Assembly (NCBI GenBank): GCA_002256005.1 | Contig: NKIQ01000014.1 | Span: 1 to 64,000, forward strand | Source: Alphaproteobacteria bacterium PA4 | Lineage (GTDB): Bacteria > Pseudomonadota > Alphaproteobacteria > Sphingomonadales > Sphingomonadaceae | Direction: 5' to 3' | DNA: 64,000 nt | In this document: positions 1-10,219 of the stretch, piece by piece | How positions within the stretch are numbered: the first letter of the stretch is position 1 | How the letters are laid out: every line of letters begins with the position of its first letter | Notes under the pieces: model-generated | Database searches by the model: none | What the model saw: only the letters and a program-made list of their open reading frames with translations | Told to the model about the DNA's origin: nothing | Position numbers and translations under genes: made by a program

Positions 1-398
1 ACGACGGTCAGGTCGACGCCCTTGCCGGGGGCGGAGATCAGCACGCGCTTGGCGCCGGCGGTCAGATGGGCGCCGGCCTTGGCGGCATCGGTGAAGAAAC
101 CGGTGCATTCCAGCGCAATATCGACGCCCATTTCACCATGCGGCAGCTTCGCCGGGTCACGCTCGGCGGTGACGCGGATGCGCTGGCCGTTGACCAGGAT
201 GGCATCGCCATCGACGCTGATGTCGGCAGCAAAGGTGCCGTGCACGGAATCGCGCTTCAGCAGCCGGGCGTTGGCAGCAGCATCGCCCAGATCATTGATG
301 GCAACGACAATGATGTCGGTGCGGCCCGATTCGATGATGGCGCGCAGCACGTTGCGCCCGATGCGCCCGAAACCGTTGATGGCGACCTTGATGGCCAT
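1..398 (-). CDS. gap: Type I glyceraldehyde-3-phosphate dehydrogenase, N-terminal part (truncated by window edge)
   Basis: Reverse-strand translation from ATG at 398 reads [39 protein letters not shown]..., the NAD-binding GAPDH N-terminus; adjacent to tkt. Confidence 0.93.
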   Translation of the reverse strand, partial: MAIKVAINGFGRIGRNVLRAIIESGRTDIIVVAINDLGDAAANARLLKRDSVHGTFAADISVDGDAILVNGQRIRVTAERDPAKLPHGEMGVDIALECTGFFTDAAKAGAHLTAGAKRVLISAPGKGVDLTV

Positions 399-446
399 GT
401 GTCCGTTCCTTTCCCTGTCGCCATTCTGGCGTTGTGATTGAAAACC

Positions 447-2423
447 TTACAGTCTTGCCGTGATACTGGCGGCGATCTTCACCGGCGTCAGCCCGAAATG
501 ATCATAGAGTGCGGCGATCGGCGCCGAGGCGCCGAACGTGTCGACGCCGAGGTTGAGGCCGTTGCTGCCGGTGTAGCGCTGCCATCCCATGGTCACCCCG
601 GCCTCGACCGAGACGATCAGCGCGTCGGCGGGCAGGATGTCGGCACGATAGGCGGCGGGCTGCGCGTCAAAGGCTTCCCAGCTCGGCATCGAGACGACAT
701 CGACGCCGGTACCCGCGGCTTCGAGCAGGTCGGCCGCGGCAAGCGCGATCTCGACTTCGGAACCGGTGGCGAGGATGACGACGCGGCGCGCGGCACCGGC
801 AGCCTTCAGGCGATAAGCACCCCGGGCCGACAGATTGGCGCCGGCGGTCAACCGCAGCTGGCGCAGATTCTGCCGGCTGAGCGCCAGCACCGAGGGGCGC
901 GCTTCGTCGGCCAGCGCCAGCGCCCAGCATTCCGCCGTTTCCACGGCATCGGCGGGGCGATAGACGGCGAGATTGGGGATGGCGCGCAGCGACAGCAGAT
1001 GCTCGACCGGCTGATGGGTCGGGCCATCCTCGCCCAGGCCGATGCTGTCATGAGTCAGCACATAGATGACACGGGTGCGCTGCAGCGCCGACATGCGGAT
1101 GGCGTTGCGCATATAGTCGCTGAACACGAGGAAGGTGCCGCCATAGGGCACGCAGCCGCCGTGCAAGGCGAGGCCGTTCATCGCCGCCGCCATGCCGAAT
1201 TCGCGGATGCCGTAATAGATGTAGCGACCGGCGTAGTTTTCCGCAGTGAAGGCGGCCTGGTCCTTGGTCTTGGTGTTGTTGGACCCGGTCAGGTCGGCCG
1301 AGCCGCCGATGAGGATCGGCGCCATCGAATTGATCGCGGCCAGCGCGATTTCGGAGGCCTTGCGCGTGGCGATGGTCTGCGGCGCGGCGATCAGCCCGGC
1401 GACATGGGCCTGAAGCGCATCGGTGGCAGCGGCCGTAATGGTGCCGGCCATGCGCGCGGTAAACTGCTCGGCCTGGGGCGACGCCGCCAGCCGCGCCTCC
1501 CAATCGGCGCGCACCGCCGCGCCGCACGCCCCGACCGCCTGCCAGTCGGCGGCGATGTCGGCGGGCACGTCGAACGGCGCTGCCGTCCAGCCCAGCGCCG
1601 CGCGGGCGCCTTCGATTTCCTTGGCCCCCAACGGCGAGCCGTGCGAGCCGCTGGTGCCGGCCTTGGTCGGCGCGCCGAACCCGATGGTGGTGCGGCAGGC
1701 GATCAGCGACGGGCGCGGATCGGCCTTGGCAATGGCCAGCGCCGCATCGACCGCGTCGAAATCCATGCCATCACAGGCGATGACATGCCAGCCGGCGGCG
1801 TCGAAGCGCTTGGCCATGTCCTCAGACGTCGACAGCGAGGTCGGGCCATCGATCGAGATGCGATTGTCATCCCACAGCACATTCAGCCGGCCGAGCTTCA
1901 GATGCCCGGCGAGGCCGATGGCTTCCTGGCTGATGCCTTCCATCAGGCAGCCATCGCCGGCGATCACCCAGGTGCGGTGATCGACGAGATCGTCACCATA
2001 AACGGCGTTCAGGTGCCGCTCCGCCATCGCCATGCCGACGGCGGTGGCAAGGCCTTGCCCCAACGGCCCGGTGGTGGTCTCGACCCCGGCCAGCTCGAAA
2101 TTTTCGGGATGGCCGGCGCAGGGGCTGCCCATCTGGCGGAAGTTGCGAATGTCCGCGATGGTCGGGCTGTCATAGCCGGTCAGGTGCAGCAGCGCATAGA
2201 TCAGCATGGAGCCATGGCCGGCCGACAGCACGAAGCGGTCGCGATCGGCCCAGCGCGGCGCCGCGGGATCGAATTTCAGATGGCGGGCGAACAGCGCGGT
2301 GGCGGCATCGGCCATGCCCATCGGCATGCCGGGATGGCCGGAATTGGCCGCCTCGACGGCGTCCATCGCCAGGGCACGAATGGCATTGGCCATATGGCGA
2401 TGGCTGCTGCGAAGATCGGACAT
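447..2423 (-). CDS. tkt: Transketolase
   Basis: 658 aa; RALAMDAVEAANSGHPGMPMGMAD, GHGSMLIYALLHLTGY, GEDGPTHQPVEHLLSLRAIPN motifs. Confidence 0.96.
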   Translation of the reverse strand: MSDLRSSHRHMANAIRALAMDAVEAANSGHPGMPMGMADAATALFARHLKFDPAAPRWADRDRFVLSAGHGSMLIYALLHLTGYDSPTIADIRNFRQMGSPCAGHPENFELAGVETTTGPLGQGLATAVGMAMAERHLNAVYGDDLVDHRTWVIAGDGCLMEGISQEAIGLAGHLKLGRLNVLWDDNRISIDGPTSLSTSEDMAKRFDAAGWHVIACDGMDFDAVDAALAIAKADPRPSLIACRTTIGFGAPTKAGTSGSHGSPLGAKEIEGARAALGWTAAPFDVPADIAADWQAVGACGAAVRADWEARLAASPQAEQFTARMAGTITAAATDALQAHVAGLIAAPQTIATRKASEIALAAINSMAPILIGGSADLTGSNNTKTKDQAAFTAENYAGRYIYYGIREFGMAAAMNGLALHGGCVPYGGTFLVFSDYMRNAIRMSALQRTRVIYVLTHDSIGLGEDGPTHQPVEHLLSLRAIPNLAVYRPADAVETAECWALALADEARPSVLALSRQNLRQLRLTAGANLSARGAYRLKAAGAARRVVILATGSEVEIALAAADLLEAAGTGVDVVSMPSWEAFDAQPAAYRADILPADALIVSVEAGVTMGWQRYTGSNGLNLGVDTFGASAPIAALYDHFGLTPVKIAASITARL

Positions 2424-2641
2424 CGGCGCCGCTTACCTGCAAAAAAGGCCGGCAAAACCGGCGAGGGGTTCGATACGAAAAAGCCAAATCGAATCGCGGC
2501 GGACATTGGCCAGACGATGACGCGGGCGTCAACCATATGCTGCACCGCAACCTGACGCAGCATAGGGTCCGACCGGCGCGGTGCGACATTGACCGCATGG
2601 CGGGTTCGGCCTTACATCGCGGGTCTTGCCCGGTTCCAGTT

Positions 2642-2878
2642 GTGAGTACGACCATCAGCGCCTCCACCGATCTTGACCATGACTTGGTCGCAGCGCTCGC
2701 CGCCGCCCTTGATCGGATCGAACGCGCCGCCGACGCGCGCGCTGCCGAAGCCGCGCTGGCCAGCGCCGAAGCCCGTGCCGCCGATGCCCGGGAAATGGCA
2801 CGCCTGCGGCGCATCGAAACAGCGGCTGCCGCGGCACTCGCCGAGCTCGACGCCATTCTCGCCAGCAAGGCGGCCTGA
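2642..2878 (+). CDS. Small coiled-coil-like hypothetical protein upstream of zapA
   Basis: GTG start at 2642, 78 aa, Ala/Arg/Glu-rich helical composition; abuts zapA. Confidence 0.6.
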   Translation: MSTTISASTDLDHDLVAALAAALDRIERAADARAAEAALASAEARAADAREMARLRRIETAAAAALAELDAILASKAA

Positions 2879-2879
2879 G

Positions 2880-3170
2880 ATGGGACAGGTCATTGTCGCC
2901 ATCGGCGGCCGCAACTATCCGCTGTCCTGCCGTGACGGCGATGAGCCGCATCTGACCGCGCTCGCTGCCGGCATCGCCGCCAAGGCCGATGTGCTGACCG
3001 GGCAATTGGGCCAGATGAGCGAAGCACGCCTGCTGCTGATGGCGGCACTGATGATCGCCGATGAGCTGCACGAGGCCAAACAGGGTCATTTCGGCAAGGC
3101 ACCCACCGATCCGCGCCTCACCGCGCTGCTCGCCCGTGCCGAAGCGCTGGCGGCGAAGCTGGAAGGCTGA
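2880..3170 (+). CDS. zapA: Cell division protein ZapA
   Basis: MGQVIVAIGGRNYPLSCRDGDEPHLTALAAGIAAKAD; zapA-6S RNA-fau synteny. Confidence 0.85.
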   Translation: MGQVIVAIGGRNYPLSCRDGDEPHLTALAAGIAAKADVLTGQLGQMSEARLLLMAALMIADELHEAKQGHFGKAPTDPRLTALLARAEALAAKLEG

Positions 3171-3212
3171 GCCGCCATTGCGCTGGCGGCGCACGCGCCT
3201 ATATTGATCAGC

Positions 3213-3401
3213 GGCGGGTACTGCCCGGTACGAGCATCGAGCATCCCTGAGGCGATTCACTATCCTAGGGGGCTGGCCCTGGGCAGACCGCGGTTTGTCC
3301 TATCTGGTCCCCACCTGACGTAAACGGCGTCAGAGGATCTCTCCTGCACCGGCCCATGGTGGTCCCGCCAACATATGCAGGAACTTCGGTGCGGGCCGGC
3401 A
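3213..3401 (+). ncRNA. ssrS: 6S RNA
   Basis: Structured non-coding stretch between zapA and 5-formyl-THF cyclo-ligase (classic 6S locus); TATATT -10-like element near 3200; complementary ends (TGCC..GGCA); CCTGACGTAAACGGCGTCAGAGG stem-loop. Boundaries approximate. Confidence 0.75.
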
Positions 3402-3421
3402 CCGCGCAGCGGAACCGATCC

Positions 3422-3988
3422 ATGACCGACGATCCCAAACCGGCCCTGCGACAGATCGCCCGTGCGGCGCGGCGTGATTATGTTGCAAGCCTGACGACAA
3501 CGTCGCGGGAAGCCGCCGAGCGCGACCTCGCGAAAATCATCGCCCCCCTTCTCGCCGGCGTCCGTAATCCCGCCAGCTACGCCGCCGTCGGCGACGAGAT
3601 CGATCCGCGATGGATCGAGGAACGCATGGGCCCGCACGCCTTCCCGCGCATCAACGGCCGCAACATCAGCTTTCACCGCACCAGCTGGGCCGAGATGCGG
3701 CCCGGTCCCCTGAACATCCCCGAACCGCCACCGAATTCTCCCGAAATCACCCCCGATCTCCTGCTGGTGCCCCTGCTGGCGGCAACGCGGACCGGGATTC
3801 GCCTCGGCCAGGGCGGCGGTTATTATGATCGCGCGCTGGCGGGATTGCGCAGCAAGGGCCCGGTCACGGCCATCGGTCTCGCCTGGGATGTGCAGATCGT
3901 CGACGCCCTGCCGCGCGACCCCTGGGACCAGTTGCTCGACCATATCGCGACACCAACGCGGCTGGTCGACTGCCGGACGCTGCGCTAA
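3422..3988 (+). CDS. 5-formyltetrahydrofolate cyclo-ligase
   Basis: MTDDPKPALRQIARAARRDYV...; LLVPLLAATRTGIRLGQGGGYYDRALA motif. Confidence 0.9.
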   Translation: MTDDPKPALRQIARAARRDYVASLTTTSREAAERDLAKIIAPLLAGVRNPASYAAVGDEIDPRWIEERMGPHAFPRINGRNISFHRTSWAEMRPGPLNIPEPPPNSPEITPDLLLVPLLAATRTGIRLGQGGGYYDRALAGLRSKGPVTAIGLAWDVQIVDALPRDPWDQLLDHIATPTRLVDCRTLR

Positions 3989-4006
3989 GGGCGCTTTTGT
4001 CGAAGG

Positions 4007-4090
4007 TCGGCGCCGGCCCGCACCCCCGCCCGGCCACCCAGCGGGATTATCCTGTCAGGGTGGCCGGGCGGTGGCGCGGGCCGGCGCCGA
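4007..4090. repeat. Long imperfect inverted repeat (33-nt arms, 18-nt loop)
   Basis: Arms 4007-4039 and 4058-4090 are complementary at 31 of 33 positions. Confidence 0.85.
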
Positions 4091-4117
4091 CAAAGTCATG
4101 GATTTTCAAAACCACCC

Positions 4118-4348
4118 ATGGAACCCCATATCCCCGAACCCTCCTGGCGCAAGCCTGTCGGCGTGCTCGGCCTGCTCGCCTATCTGGTGCTCTATGCCGG
4201 CCTCGTCGCCTCCTTTGCCGCGACGCTGTCGGCGCTGCCGACCGTGCTGATGATCGTCGCTTATGTCGTCGCCGGCCTCGCCTGGACGCTGCCGCTCAAG
4301 CCCTTGTTCCTGTGGATGAACACCGGCCGCTGGACGTTGCGCAAATGA
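4118..4348 (+). CDS. DUF2842-type small membrane protein
   Basis: 76 aa, two hydrophobic helices, KPLFLWMNTGRWT C-terminus. Confidence 0.7.
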   Translation: MEPHIPEPSWRKPVGVLGLLAYLVLYAGLVASFAATLSALPTVLMIVAYVVAGLAWTLPLKPLFLWMNTGRWTLRK

Positions 4349-4653
4349 CCGCGGTGAAGCCCGGCGCCGATTGCCGGACGATGCTCGAAGTGCGCGCCGG
4401 CGTCGATTCGCTCGACCGCGAGCTGGTGGCGCTGCTGGCGCGGCGCTTTGCCTATATGGACGCTGCCGCCCGCATCAAGCCGCTGCGCGATCAGGTGCGC
4501 GACGAAGCCCGCAAGGCGCAGGTCATCGCCAATGCCGCCACAGCGGCCGCGGCGGCCGGTTTGCCCGCCGGTCTCGCCGAATCGCTGTGGGAAACGCTGG
4601 TTGAAGCCTCGATCGCCTATGAACTCAGCGCATGGGACCGCAATCGCGGCTGA
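4345..4653 (+). CDS. Chorismate mutase (AroQ type)
   Basis: MLEVRAGVDSLDRELVALLARRFAYMDAAARIK...LWETLVEASIAYEL. Confidence 0.88.
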   Translation: MTAVKPGADCRTMLEVRAGVDSLDRELVALLARRFAYMDAAARIKPLRDQVRDEARKAQVIANAATAAAAAGLPAGLAESLWETLVEASIAYELSAWDRNRG

Positions 4654-4700
4654 TGGGGCAGGATTTTCGGAGCATCGCCTGGCCAACCCATCTGAAAGGG

Positions 4701-4777
<77 letters not shown>

Positions 4778-4892
4778 TTGAAGCGGAAGCGGCGGGATAG
4801 GGACGGCCCCTTTGCCTGTCAAGCGGCAATGGCGAATGGGACATCAGAAAGCTTGGGATGACAGGCCGCAAGCCAGCGTCTAGGCAACGGCC

Positions 4893-5786
4893 ATGGACGA
4901 ACTGCCCCCCCTACCCGATCATGCCGGCGCCGTCGGGCGCCTGATCACCTTGCTCGATGTCGAACGCATCGAGGATGATCTTTACCGCGGCCAATCGACC
5001 AACGCCGGCTGGATGCGCATCTATGGCGGCCAGATCGTCGCCCAGGCGCTGATGGCGGCGTCAAAGACCGTCGACGACAGCCGGCTCTGCCATTCGCTGC
5101 ACTGCTATTTCATCCGGCCCGGCGATCCGACTCACCCGGTCGTCTATCGTGTCGAGCGCGACCGCGACGGCGGCAGCTTCACCACCCGCCGCGTCGTGGC
5201 GATCCAGAAGGGTCGGCCGATCTTCAACATGGCGGCCTCCTTCCAGACCGAGGAAGGCGGGTTGAGCCATGCCGCCACGCTGCCGGTGGTCATCCCGCCC
5301 GAGCAGCTGAAGAGCGACGCCGAATGGGCGATCATCAACGCCGAGCGCACGCCGGAGCCGTTCCGCACCATCTGGCGCACCCGCGAACGGCCGATCGAGT
5401 TCCGCGCCGTCGATCATGTCGATTCGTTCGAGCCGGTGGCCAAGCCGCCGCGCGCCCAGCATTGGTGCCGGGCGGCGGCGCCGTTCAGCGTCTCCGCTCC
5501 CGTCGCCCGCGCGCTGTTCGCATACGCCAGCGACATGACGATGCTCGACACCGCCATGCTGCCGCACGCCATCGCCTGGACCAACCCGCGCCTGCAGGTC
5601 GCCAGCCTTGATCACGCCATCTGGTTCAATGCGACGCCCGATCTCAATGACTGGCTGTTGTTCGATCAGGATGCGCCGGTTGCCGGCGGTGGCCGCGGGC
5701 TCAATCGCGCCATCGTCTATGCCCGTAACGGCCGGGTCGTCGCCAATGTCGTGCAGGAAGGGCTGATCCGCTATCGGGAGGCCTGA
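4893..5786 (+). CDS. tesB: Acyl-CoA thioesterase II
   Basis: LDVERIEDDLYRGQ...RIYGGQIVAQALMAA; two hot-dog halves. Confidence 0.9.
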   Translation: MDELPPLPDHAGAVGRLITLLDVERIEDDLYRGQSTNAGWMRIYGGQIVAQALMAASKTVDDSRLCHSLHCYFIRPGDPTHPVVYRVERDRDGGSFTTRRVVAIQKGRPIFNMAASFQTEEGGLSHAATLPVVIPPEQLKSDAEWAIINAERTPEPFRTIWRTRERPIEFRAVDHVDSFEPVAKPPRAQHWCRAAAPFSVSAPVARALFAYASDMTMLDTAMLPHAIAWTNPRLQVASLDHAIWFNATPDLNDWLLFDQDAPVAGGGRGLNRAIVYARNGRVVANVVQEGLIRYREA

Positions 5787-7048
5787 TGGCGACGCGCAAG
5801 CCCCGGCGTTTCAACCCCTTTGCCGCCTTGGGGCCGGGACTGGTCACCGGTGCCGCCGACGATGACCCGTCGGGCATTGCCACCTACTCCCAGGCCGGGG
5901 CGCAGTTCGGTTACCGGCTGCTGTGGACGGTGATCTTCACCTATCCGTTCCTCGCCATGTTCCAGCTGACCTGTGCCGAGATCGCCCGGGTCAGCGGCCG
6001 CGGCCTCGCCGCCAACATGAAGCGCAGCTTCCCGCGCGCCATCGTTGCGGGCGTCGTCGCGCTGCTGCTCGTCGCCAACATCCTCAATATCGCCGCGGAT
6101 ATCGCCGCCATGGGTGAGGCAGCGACCCTGATCACCGGCGGCAACCGCTATGTGCTGGCAGCGGGCTTTGCACTGCTGGCGCTGTTCCTGCAGGTGTTCA
6201 TTCCCTATCACCGCTACGTCGGCCTGCTGAAATGGCTGACGCTGGCACTGTTCGCCTATGTGGGGGTGGTGCTGATCACCGGCGTCGACGGCCCGGCACT
6301 GGCGGCGGCGCTGCTGCACCCGGCCTGGCCGAGCAATGCCGCCATGGCGATGATGGTCGTCGCGCTGCTCGGCACCACGATCAGCCCCTATCTCTTCTTC
6401 TGGCAGAGTGCGCAGGAGCTGGAGGAAATGGGCGTCCACCACAGCCAGCCGCTGCGCCGCACCCCGGCGCGGGCACCGGCCGAGTTCCGCCGTCTGGCCA
6501 TTGACAGCTGGGGCGGCATGGCGGTGACGCTCGTCATCAGCCTCTGCATCATGCTCGGCACCAGCGCGACGCTCAACGCCCATGGCATCACCCATATCGA
6601 CAGTGCCGCCCAGGCCGCTCTGGCCTTGCGCCCGCTCGCCGGCGATTTCGCCTTCGCGCTGTTCGCCATCGGCATCATCGGCACCGGCATGCTGGCGGTG
6701 CCGGTGCTGGCCGGCTCGGCCGCCTATGCGCTGTCGGAGCTGATGGGCTGGCGCGCCGGGCTGGAGCTGAAACCGCGCGAGGCGCAGGGGTTCTACGCCA
6801 TCATAGCGGCCGCCATCAGCATTGCACTGGCGCTGGATTTCAGCGGCGTGCCACCCATTCTGGCGCTCTACTGGTCGGCCATCGTCAATGGCGTCGTCGC
6901 CGTGCCGGTGATGGTCGTCATCATGCTGCTCGCCCGCCGCCATGCGACCATGGGCAGCTTCACGGTACGCGGCTGGCACATGGCGCTGGGCTGGGGCGCG
7001 GTGCTGCTGATGGCGACGGCATCGGTGGCGATGTTCGTGCTGATGTAG
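5786..7048 (+). CDS. Nramp family divalent metal transporter
   Basis: GPGLVTGAADDDPSGIATYSQAGAQFGY; ~11 hydrophobic segments. Confidence 0.87.
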   Translation: MATRKPRRFNPFAALGPGLVTGAADDDPSGIATYSQAGAQFGYRLLWTVIFTYPFLAMFQLTCAEIARVSGRGLAANMKRSFPRAIVAGVVALLLVANILNIAADIAAMGEAATLITGGNRYVLAAGFALLALFLQVFIPYHRYVGLLKWLTLALFAYVGVVLITGVDGPALAAALLHPAWPSNAAMAMMVVALLGTTISPYLFFWQSAQELEEMGVHHSQPLRRTPARAPAEFRRLAIDSWGGMAVTLVISLCIMLGTSATLNAHGITHIDSAAQAALALRPLAGDFAFALFAIGIIGTGMLAVPVLAGSAAYALSELMGWRAGLELKPREAQGFYAIIAAAISIALALDFSGVPPILALYWSAIVNGVVAVPVMVVIMLLARRHATMGSFTVRGWHMALGWGAVLLMATASVAMFVLM

Positions 7049-7054
7049 ACATTC

Positions 7055-7079
7055 TACCTCCCCCCGGCGGGGGGAGGTA
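7055..7079. terminator. Perfect GC-rich hairpin between convergent genes (putative bidirectional terminator)
   Basis: TACCTCCCCCC-GGC-GGGGGGAGGTA, 11-bp perfect stem. Confidence 0.6.
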
Positions 7080-7084
7080 ATCCG

Positions 7085-8356
7085 TTAGTCGCTGTCGCGT
7101 TCGACCGGCGCCGCCAGCACGCCCGCCTCGAATTCCCCACGCTGGAACACCGCCGCGAACTTCGCTTCGTCGATCCCGCCTTCCCAGCGCGACACCACCA
7201 CACAGGCGACCGCATTGCCGATGAAATTGGTCAGCGACCGGCATTCCGACATGAAACGGTCGACACCCAGGATCAGCGCCATGCCGGCGACCGGGATACT
7301 CGGCACGATCGACAGGGTCGCGGCCAGCGTGATGAAACCCGCGCCCGTTACCCCCGCCGCGCCCTTGGAGCTGAGCATCGCCACACCGAGCAGCAGCAAT
7401 TGCTCGCCCAGCGACAGATGCGTGTTGGTCGCCTGGGCGATGAACAGCGCGGCCAGCGTCATGTAGATGTTGGTGCCATCGAGGTTGAAGGAATAGCCGG
7501 TGGGCACCACCAGCCCGACAATGGATTTTGGGCAGCCGGCCGCCTCCATTCGCGCCATCAGGCTGGGCAGCGCCGATTCGGAACTGGAGGTACCGAGCAC
7601 CAGGAGAAGCTCGCCCTTCAGATAGCGAATGAGCGTGAAGATCGAAAAGCCCGCCAGTCGCGCCACCAGCCCCAGGATGACCAGCACGAAGATCAGCGCG
7701 GTCAAATAGAAGGTCGCCACCAGCGCCGCCAGATTGGCGATGCTGCCGACGCCATATTTGCCGATGGTGAAGGCAAAGGCCCCGAACGCCCCGATCGGCG
7801 CCGCCCGCATGAAGATGGCAACCAGCCGGAACATCGCTGCGGCGCCCGATTCGAGCACGGCGAGCAGTGGCGCCGCCGCCGGGCCGACCAAAGCCAGCGC
7901 AATGCCGACGCTGATCGCGACGAACAGGATCTGCAGCAGATTGCCCTCGGCAAAGGCGCCGACCAGCGTGTCGGGGATGATGCCGAGCAGGAAGCCGGTG
8001 ATCGTCGTGTCATGCGCCTTGGCGACATAGCTGCCGACATCGCCGCTGCTGAGCGTTGCCGGATCGATGTTCAGCCCCGCCCCCGGCTGCACCAGATTGC
8101 CGACGACGAGGCCGACGATCAGCGCCAGGGTCGACAGGGTCAGGAAATAGCCAAAGGCCTTGCCGGCCACTCGCCCGACGCTGCCGAGGTCGCGCATGCC
8201 GGCGATGCCGGTGACGATGGTCAGGAAAATGACCGGCGCGATGACCATCTTCACCAGCTTGATGAAGGCATCGCCCAGCGGCTTCAGCGCCACGCCGGTG
8301 TCGGGCGCGAAATGCCCGATCAACCCTCCGGCGATGATCGCCGCCAGCACCTGCAC
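7085..8356 (-). CDS. Dicarboxylate/amino acid:cation symporter (DctA/GltP family)
   Basis: [75 protein letters not shown]. Confidence 0.92.
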   Translation of the reverse strand: MQVLAAIIAGGLIGHFAPDTGVALKPLGDAFIKLVKMVIAPVIFLTIVTGIAGMRDLGSVGRVAGKAFGYFLTLSTLALIVGLVVGNLVQPGAGLNIDPATLSSGDVGSYVAKAHDTTITGFLLGIIPDTLVGAFAEGNLLQILFVAISVGIALALVGPAAAPLLAVLESGAAAMFRLVAIFMRAAPIGAFGAFAFTIGKYGVGSIANLAALVATFYLTALIFVLVILGLVARLAGFSIFTLIRYLKGELLLVLGTSSSESALPSLMARMEAAGCPKSIVGLVVPTGYSFNLDGTNIYMTLAALFIAQATNTHLSLGEQLLLLGVAMLSSKGAAGVTGAGFITLAATLSIVPSIPVAGMALILGVDRFMSECRSLTNFIGNAVACVVVSRWEGGIDEAKFAAVFQRGEFEAGVLAAPVERDSD

Positions 8357-8437
8357 ATAGAGCTGGGCATAGAAGGGCCGGCGAACCGGCGCGGTGGTGG
8401 CGATGATGGCGATGGCGCGGCTCCCTTTGCCGACGAC

Positions 8438-9211
8438 CTAATCCGCGACGGCGGTTAAGGGCAAGGCCAGCAGGCCGCCGAGCGCCGGATCGCCCTGCCC
8501 CGGCACGCCGATCGGCACTGCCGGCGCACTGTCGGCAAATGTACCGTGCAGTCGGTCCCACAGGCTGAGGCCGGCAGAGTAATTGGAACCGAGCGATGCC
8601 GTGTCGGCGCGGTGGTGGATGTCGTGCATGCCGGGCGTGGTCAGGACGAGTGACAGCGGCGCATCGAAGGGCAGGTCCAGATCGGCATGGTGGAACAGCA
8701 CCGAGGCCATGAAAAACCCCTCCCACAACGCCAGCGCCCGCGGCGACACGCCGAGCAGCCGCACCTGCGCCAGCCGCAGCGGCACCGATAGCGCCATGTC
8801 GACGACATGGAAGCGCAGCGCCGTCGAGGCATCCATGTCGCGGTCGATATGGTGCACCAGATGCAACCGCCAGAGCAGCGGCACGCGATGGGTGGCGACA
8901 TGCCAATGATACATGGACCAGTCGAGCAGCAGCATCGCCGCCAGATCGCGCAGCGGCGCCGGCAATTGCTGCGCAATGCCCAGCCGCTCGCGCGCGACGC
9001 GCGTCGCCAGTTGCCGGGCCAAAGGTGCCTGTACGCCGGCGACGACGGCCAGGTTCAGAGCGCCGAGCGCCAGATTGCGCCCGGTTCGCGCCGGCTCTTC
9101 CGCCACGCGGGTCCGCTTCGGCCACAGCCGTTCCGCCAGCAGCAAGCCGCCGAGGGCCGCCGTTGCCAGCCACAGATTTCGCGAAGGCGGCGTTTGCTTT
9201 GCCATGCGCAC
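8438..9211 (-). CDS. Sterol desaturase / fatty acid hydroxylase family protein
   Basis: Histidine clusters HWHVATH, HLVHH, HDIHH. Confidence 0.85.
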   Translation of the reverse strand: MRMAKQTPPSRNLWLATAALGGLLLAERLWPKRTRVAEEPARTGRNLALGALNLAVVAGVQAPLARQLATRVARERLGIAQQLPAPLRDLAAMLLLDWSMYHWHVATHRVPLLWRLHLVHHIDRDMDASTALRFHVVDMALSVPLRLAQVRLLGVSPRALALWEGFFMASVLFHHADLDLPFDAPLSLVLTTPGMHDIHHRADTASLGSNYSAGLSLWDRLHGTFADSAPAVPIGVPGQGDPALGGLLALPLTAVAD

Positions 9212-9253
9212 AGCCTAATCTGCCCCGGGCCCGCCCCCAAGGAGTTTCACGCC

Positions 9254-10135
9254 ATGACCGTTCTCACCCGCCCGGAAGGCACGCTGCCCGAAGATTTGCA
9301 CATCAGCCGGCGCAGCCTCGCCGCGCTGCTGGCCGCCGGCTATGCCGCCGCCGCGGTCAGCGCCGATGCCGATCCGATCACCACCAGCGCCACCGGCCTG
9401 GTCACCGAAATGGTCACCATGCCCGGCGGCCTGCCCGGCTATGTCGCCCGCCCGGCCGGCAAGGGCAGTCACCCCGCCGTCATCGTCGTCAACGAAGTGT
9501 TCGGCGTCCACGAATGGATCAAGGATGTCTGCCGCCGCCTCGCCCAGGCCGGCTATGTCGCGGTGGCGCCGGCGTTCTTCTACCGCAACGACCCCGACAA
9601 CACGCTGGCGACGACCAGGGATTTTCCGGTCATCATGAAGATCGTCGGCGAGGCGAAGAACGAGCAGGTGATGGGCGATGTCGCCACCACGCTCGACTGG
9701 CTGGGCAAACAGACATTCGTCGCTGCAAAACGCCTGGCCATCACCGGCTTCTGCTGGGGCGGCAGCGTCGTCTGGATGGCCTGCGCCCGCTTCCCCCAGC
9801 TGAAGGCCGGCGGCGCCTGGTATGGCCGCATCAGAGGCGCGCCCAACGCCACCGAGGCCCGGCAATATCCGATCGACATCGCCGCCACACTGAAGGCGCC
9901 GGTGCTCGGCCTTTACGGCGCGCTCGACAAGGGCATTCCGGTGGCGGACGTCGAGGCGATGCAGGCGGCACTGACCGCTGGCAAGGCCAATCCGGCGACG
10001 GCGCGCAGCAGCATCAAGCTCTATGCCACCAGCGACCATGGCTTCCTCGCCGATTACCGACCGAGCTATAATCCCGTCGATGGCCCCGACGCCTGGGGAC
10101 GGCTGCTGGCGCATTTCAAGGCCAATGGCGTATGA
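9254..10135 (+). CDS. Dienelactone hydrolase family protein
   Basis: GLPGYVARPAGKGSHPAVIVVNEVFGVHEWIKD; GFCWGGS nucleophile; DHGF. Confidence 0.9.
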   Translation: MTVLTRPEGTLPEDLHISRRSLAALLAAGYAAAAVSADADPITTSATGLVTEMVTMPGGLPGYVARPAGKGSHPAVIVVNEVFGVHEWIKDVCRRLAQAGYVAVAPAFFYRNDPDNTLATTRDFPVIMKIVGEAKNEQVMGDVATTLDWLGKQTFVAAKRLAITGFCWGGSVVWMACARFPQLKAGGAWYGRIRGAPNATEARQYPIDIAATLKAPVLGLYGALDKGIPVADVEAMQAALTAGKANPATARSSIKLYATSDHGFLADYRPSYNPVDGPDAWGRLLAHFKANGV

Positions 10136-10219
10136 GCCCGGGTCCGCGGGACCGCGCCGTCGATGCGGTAACACCCGCATTGTTCCCCAAACATTCCGGC
10201 AACCGGCACTGAGACGGGC

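Noticed and set aside
438-2555. 705-aa plus-strand ORF opposite tkt
   Set aside because: Antisense of a clear transketolase; long open frames opposite GC-rich genes are a codon-bias artefact
3356-3421. N-terminal extension MVVPPTYAGTSVRAGTAQRNRS of the cyclo-ligase ORF
   Set aside because: Lies in the 6S RNA 3' region; a better start is the ATG at 3422
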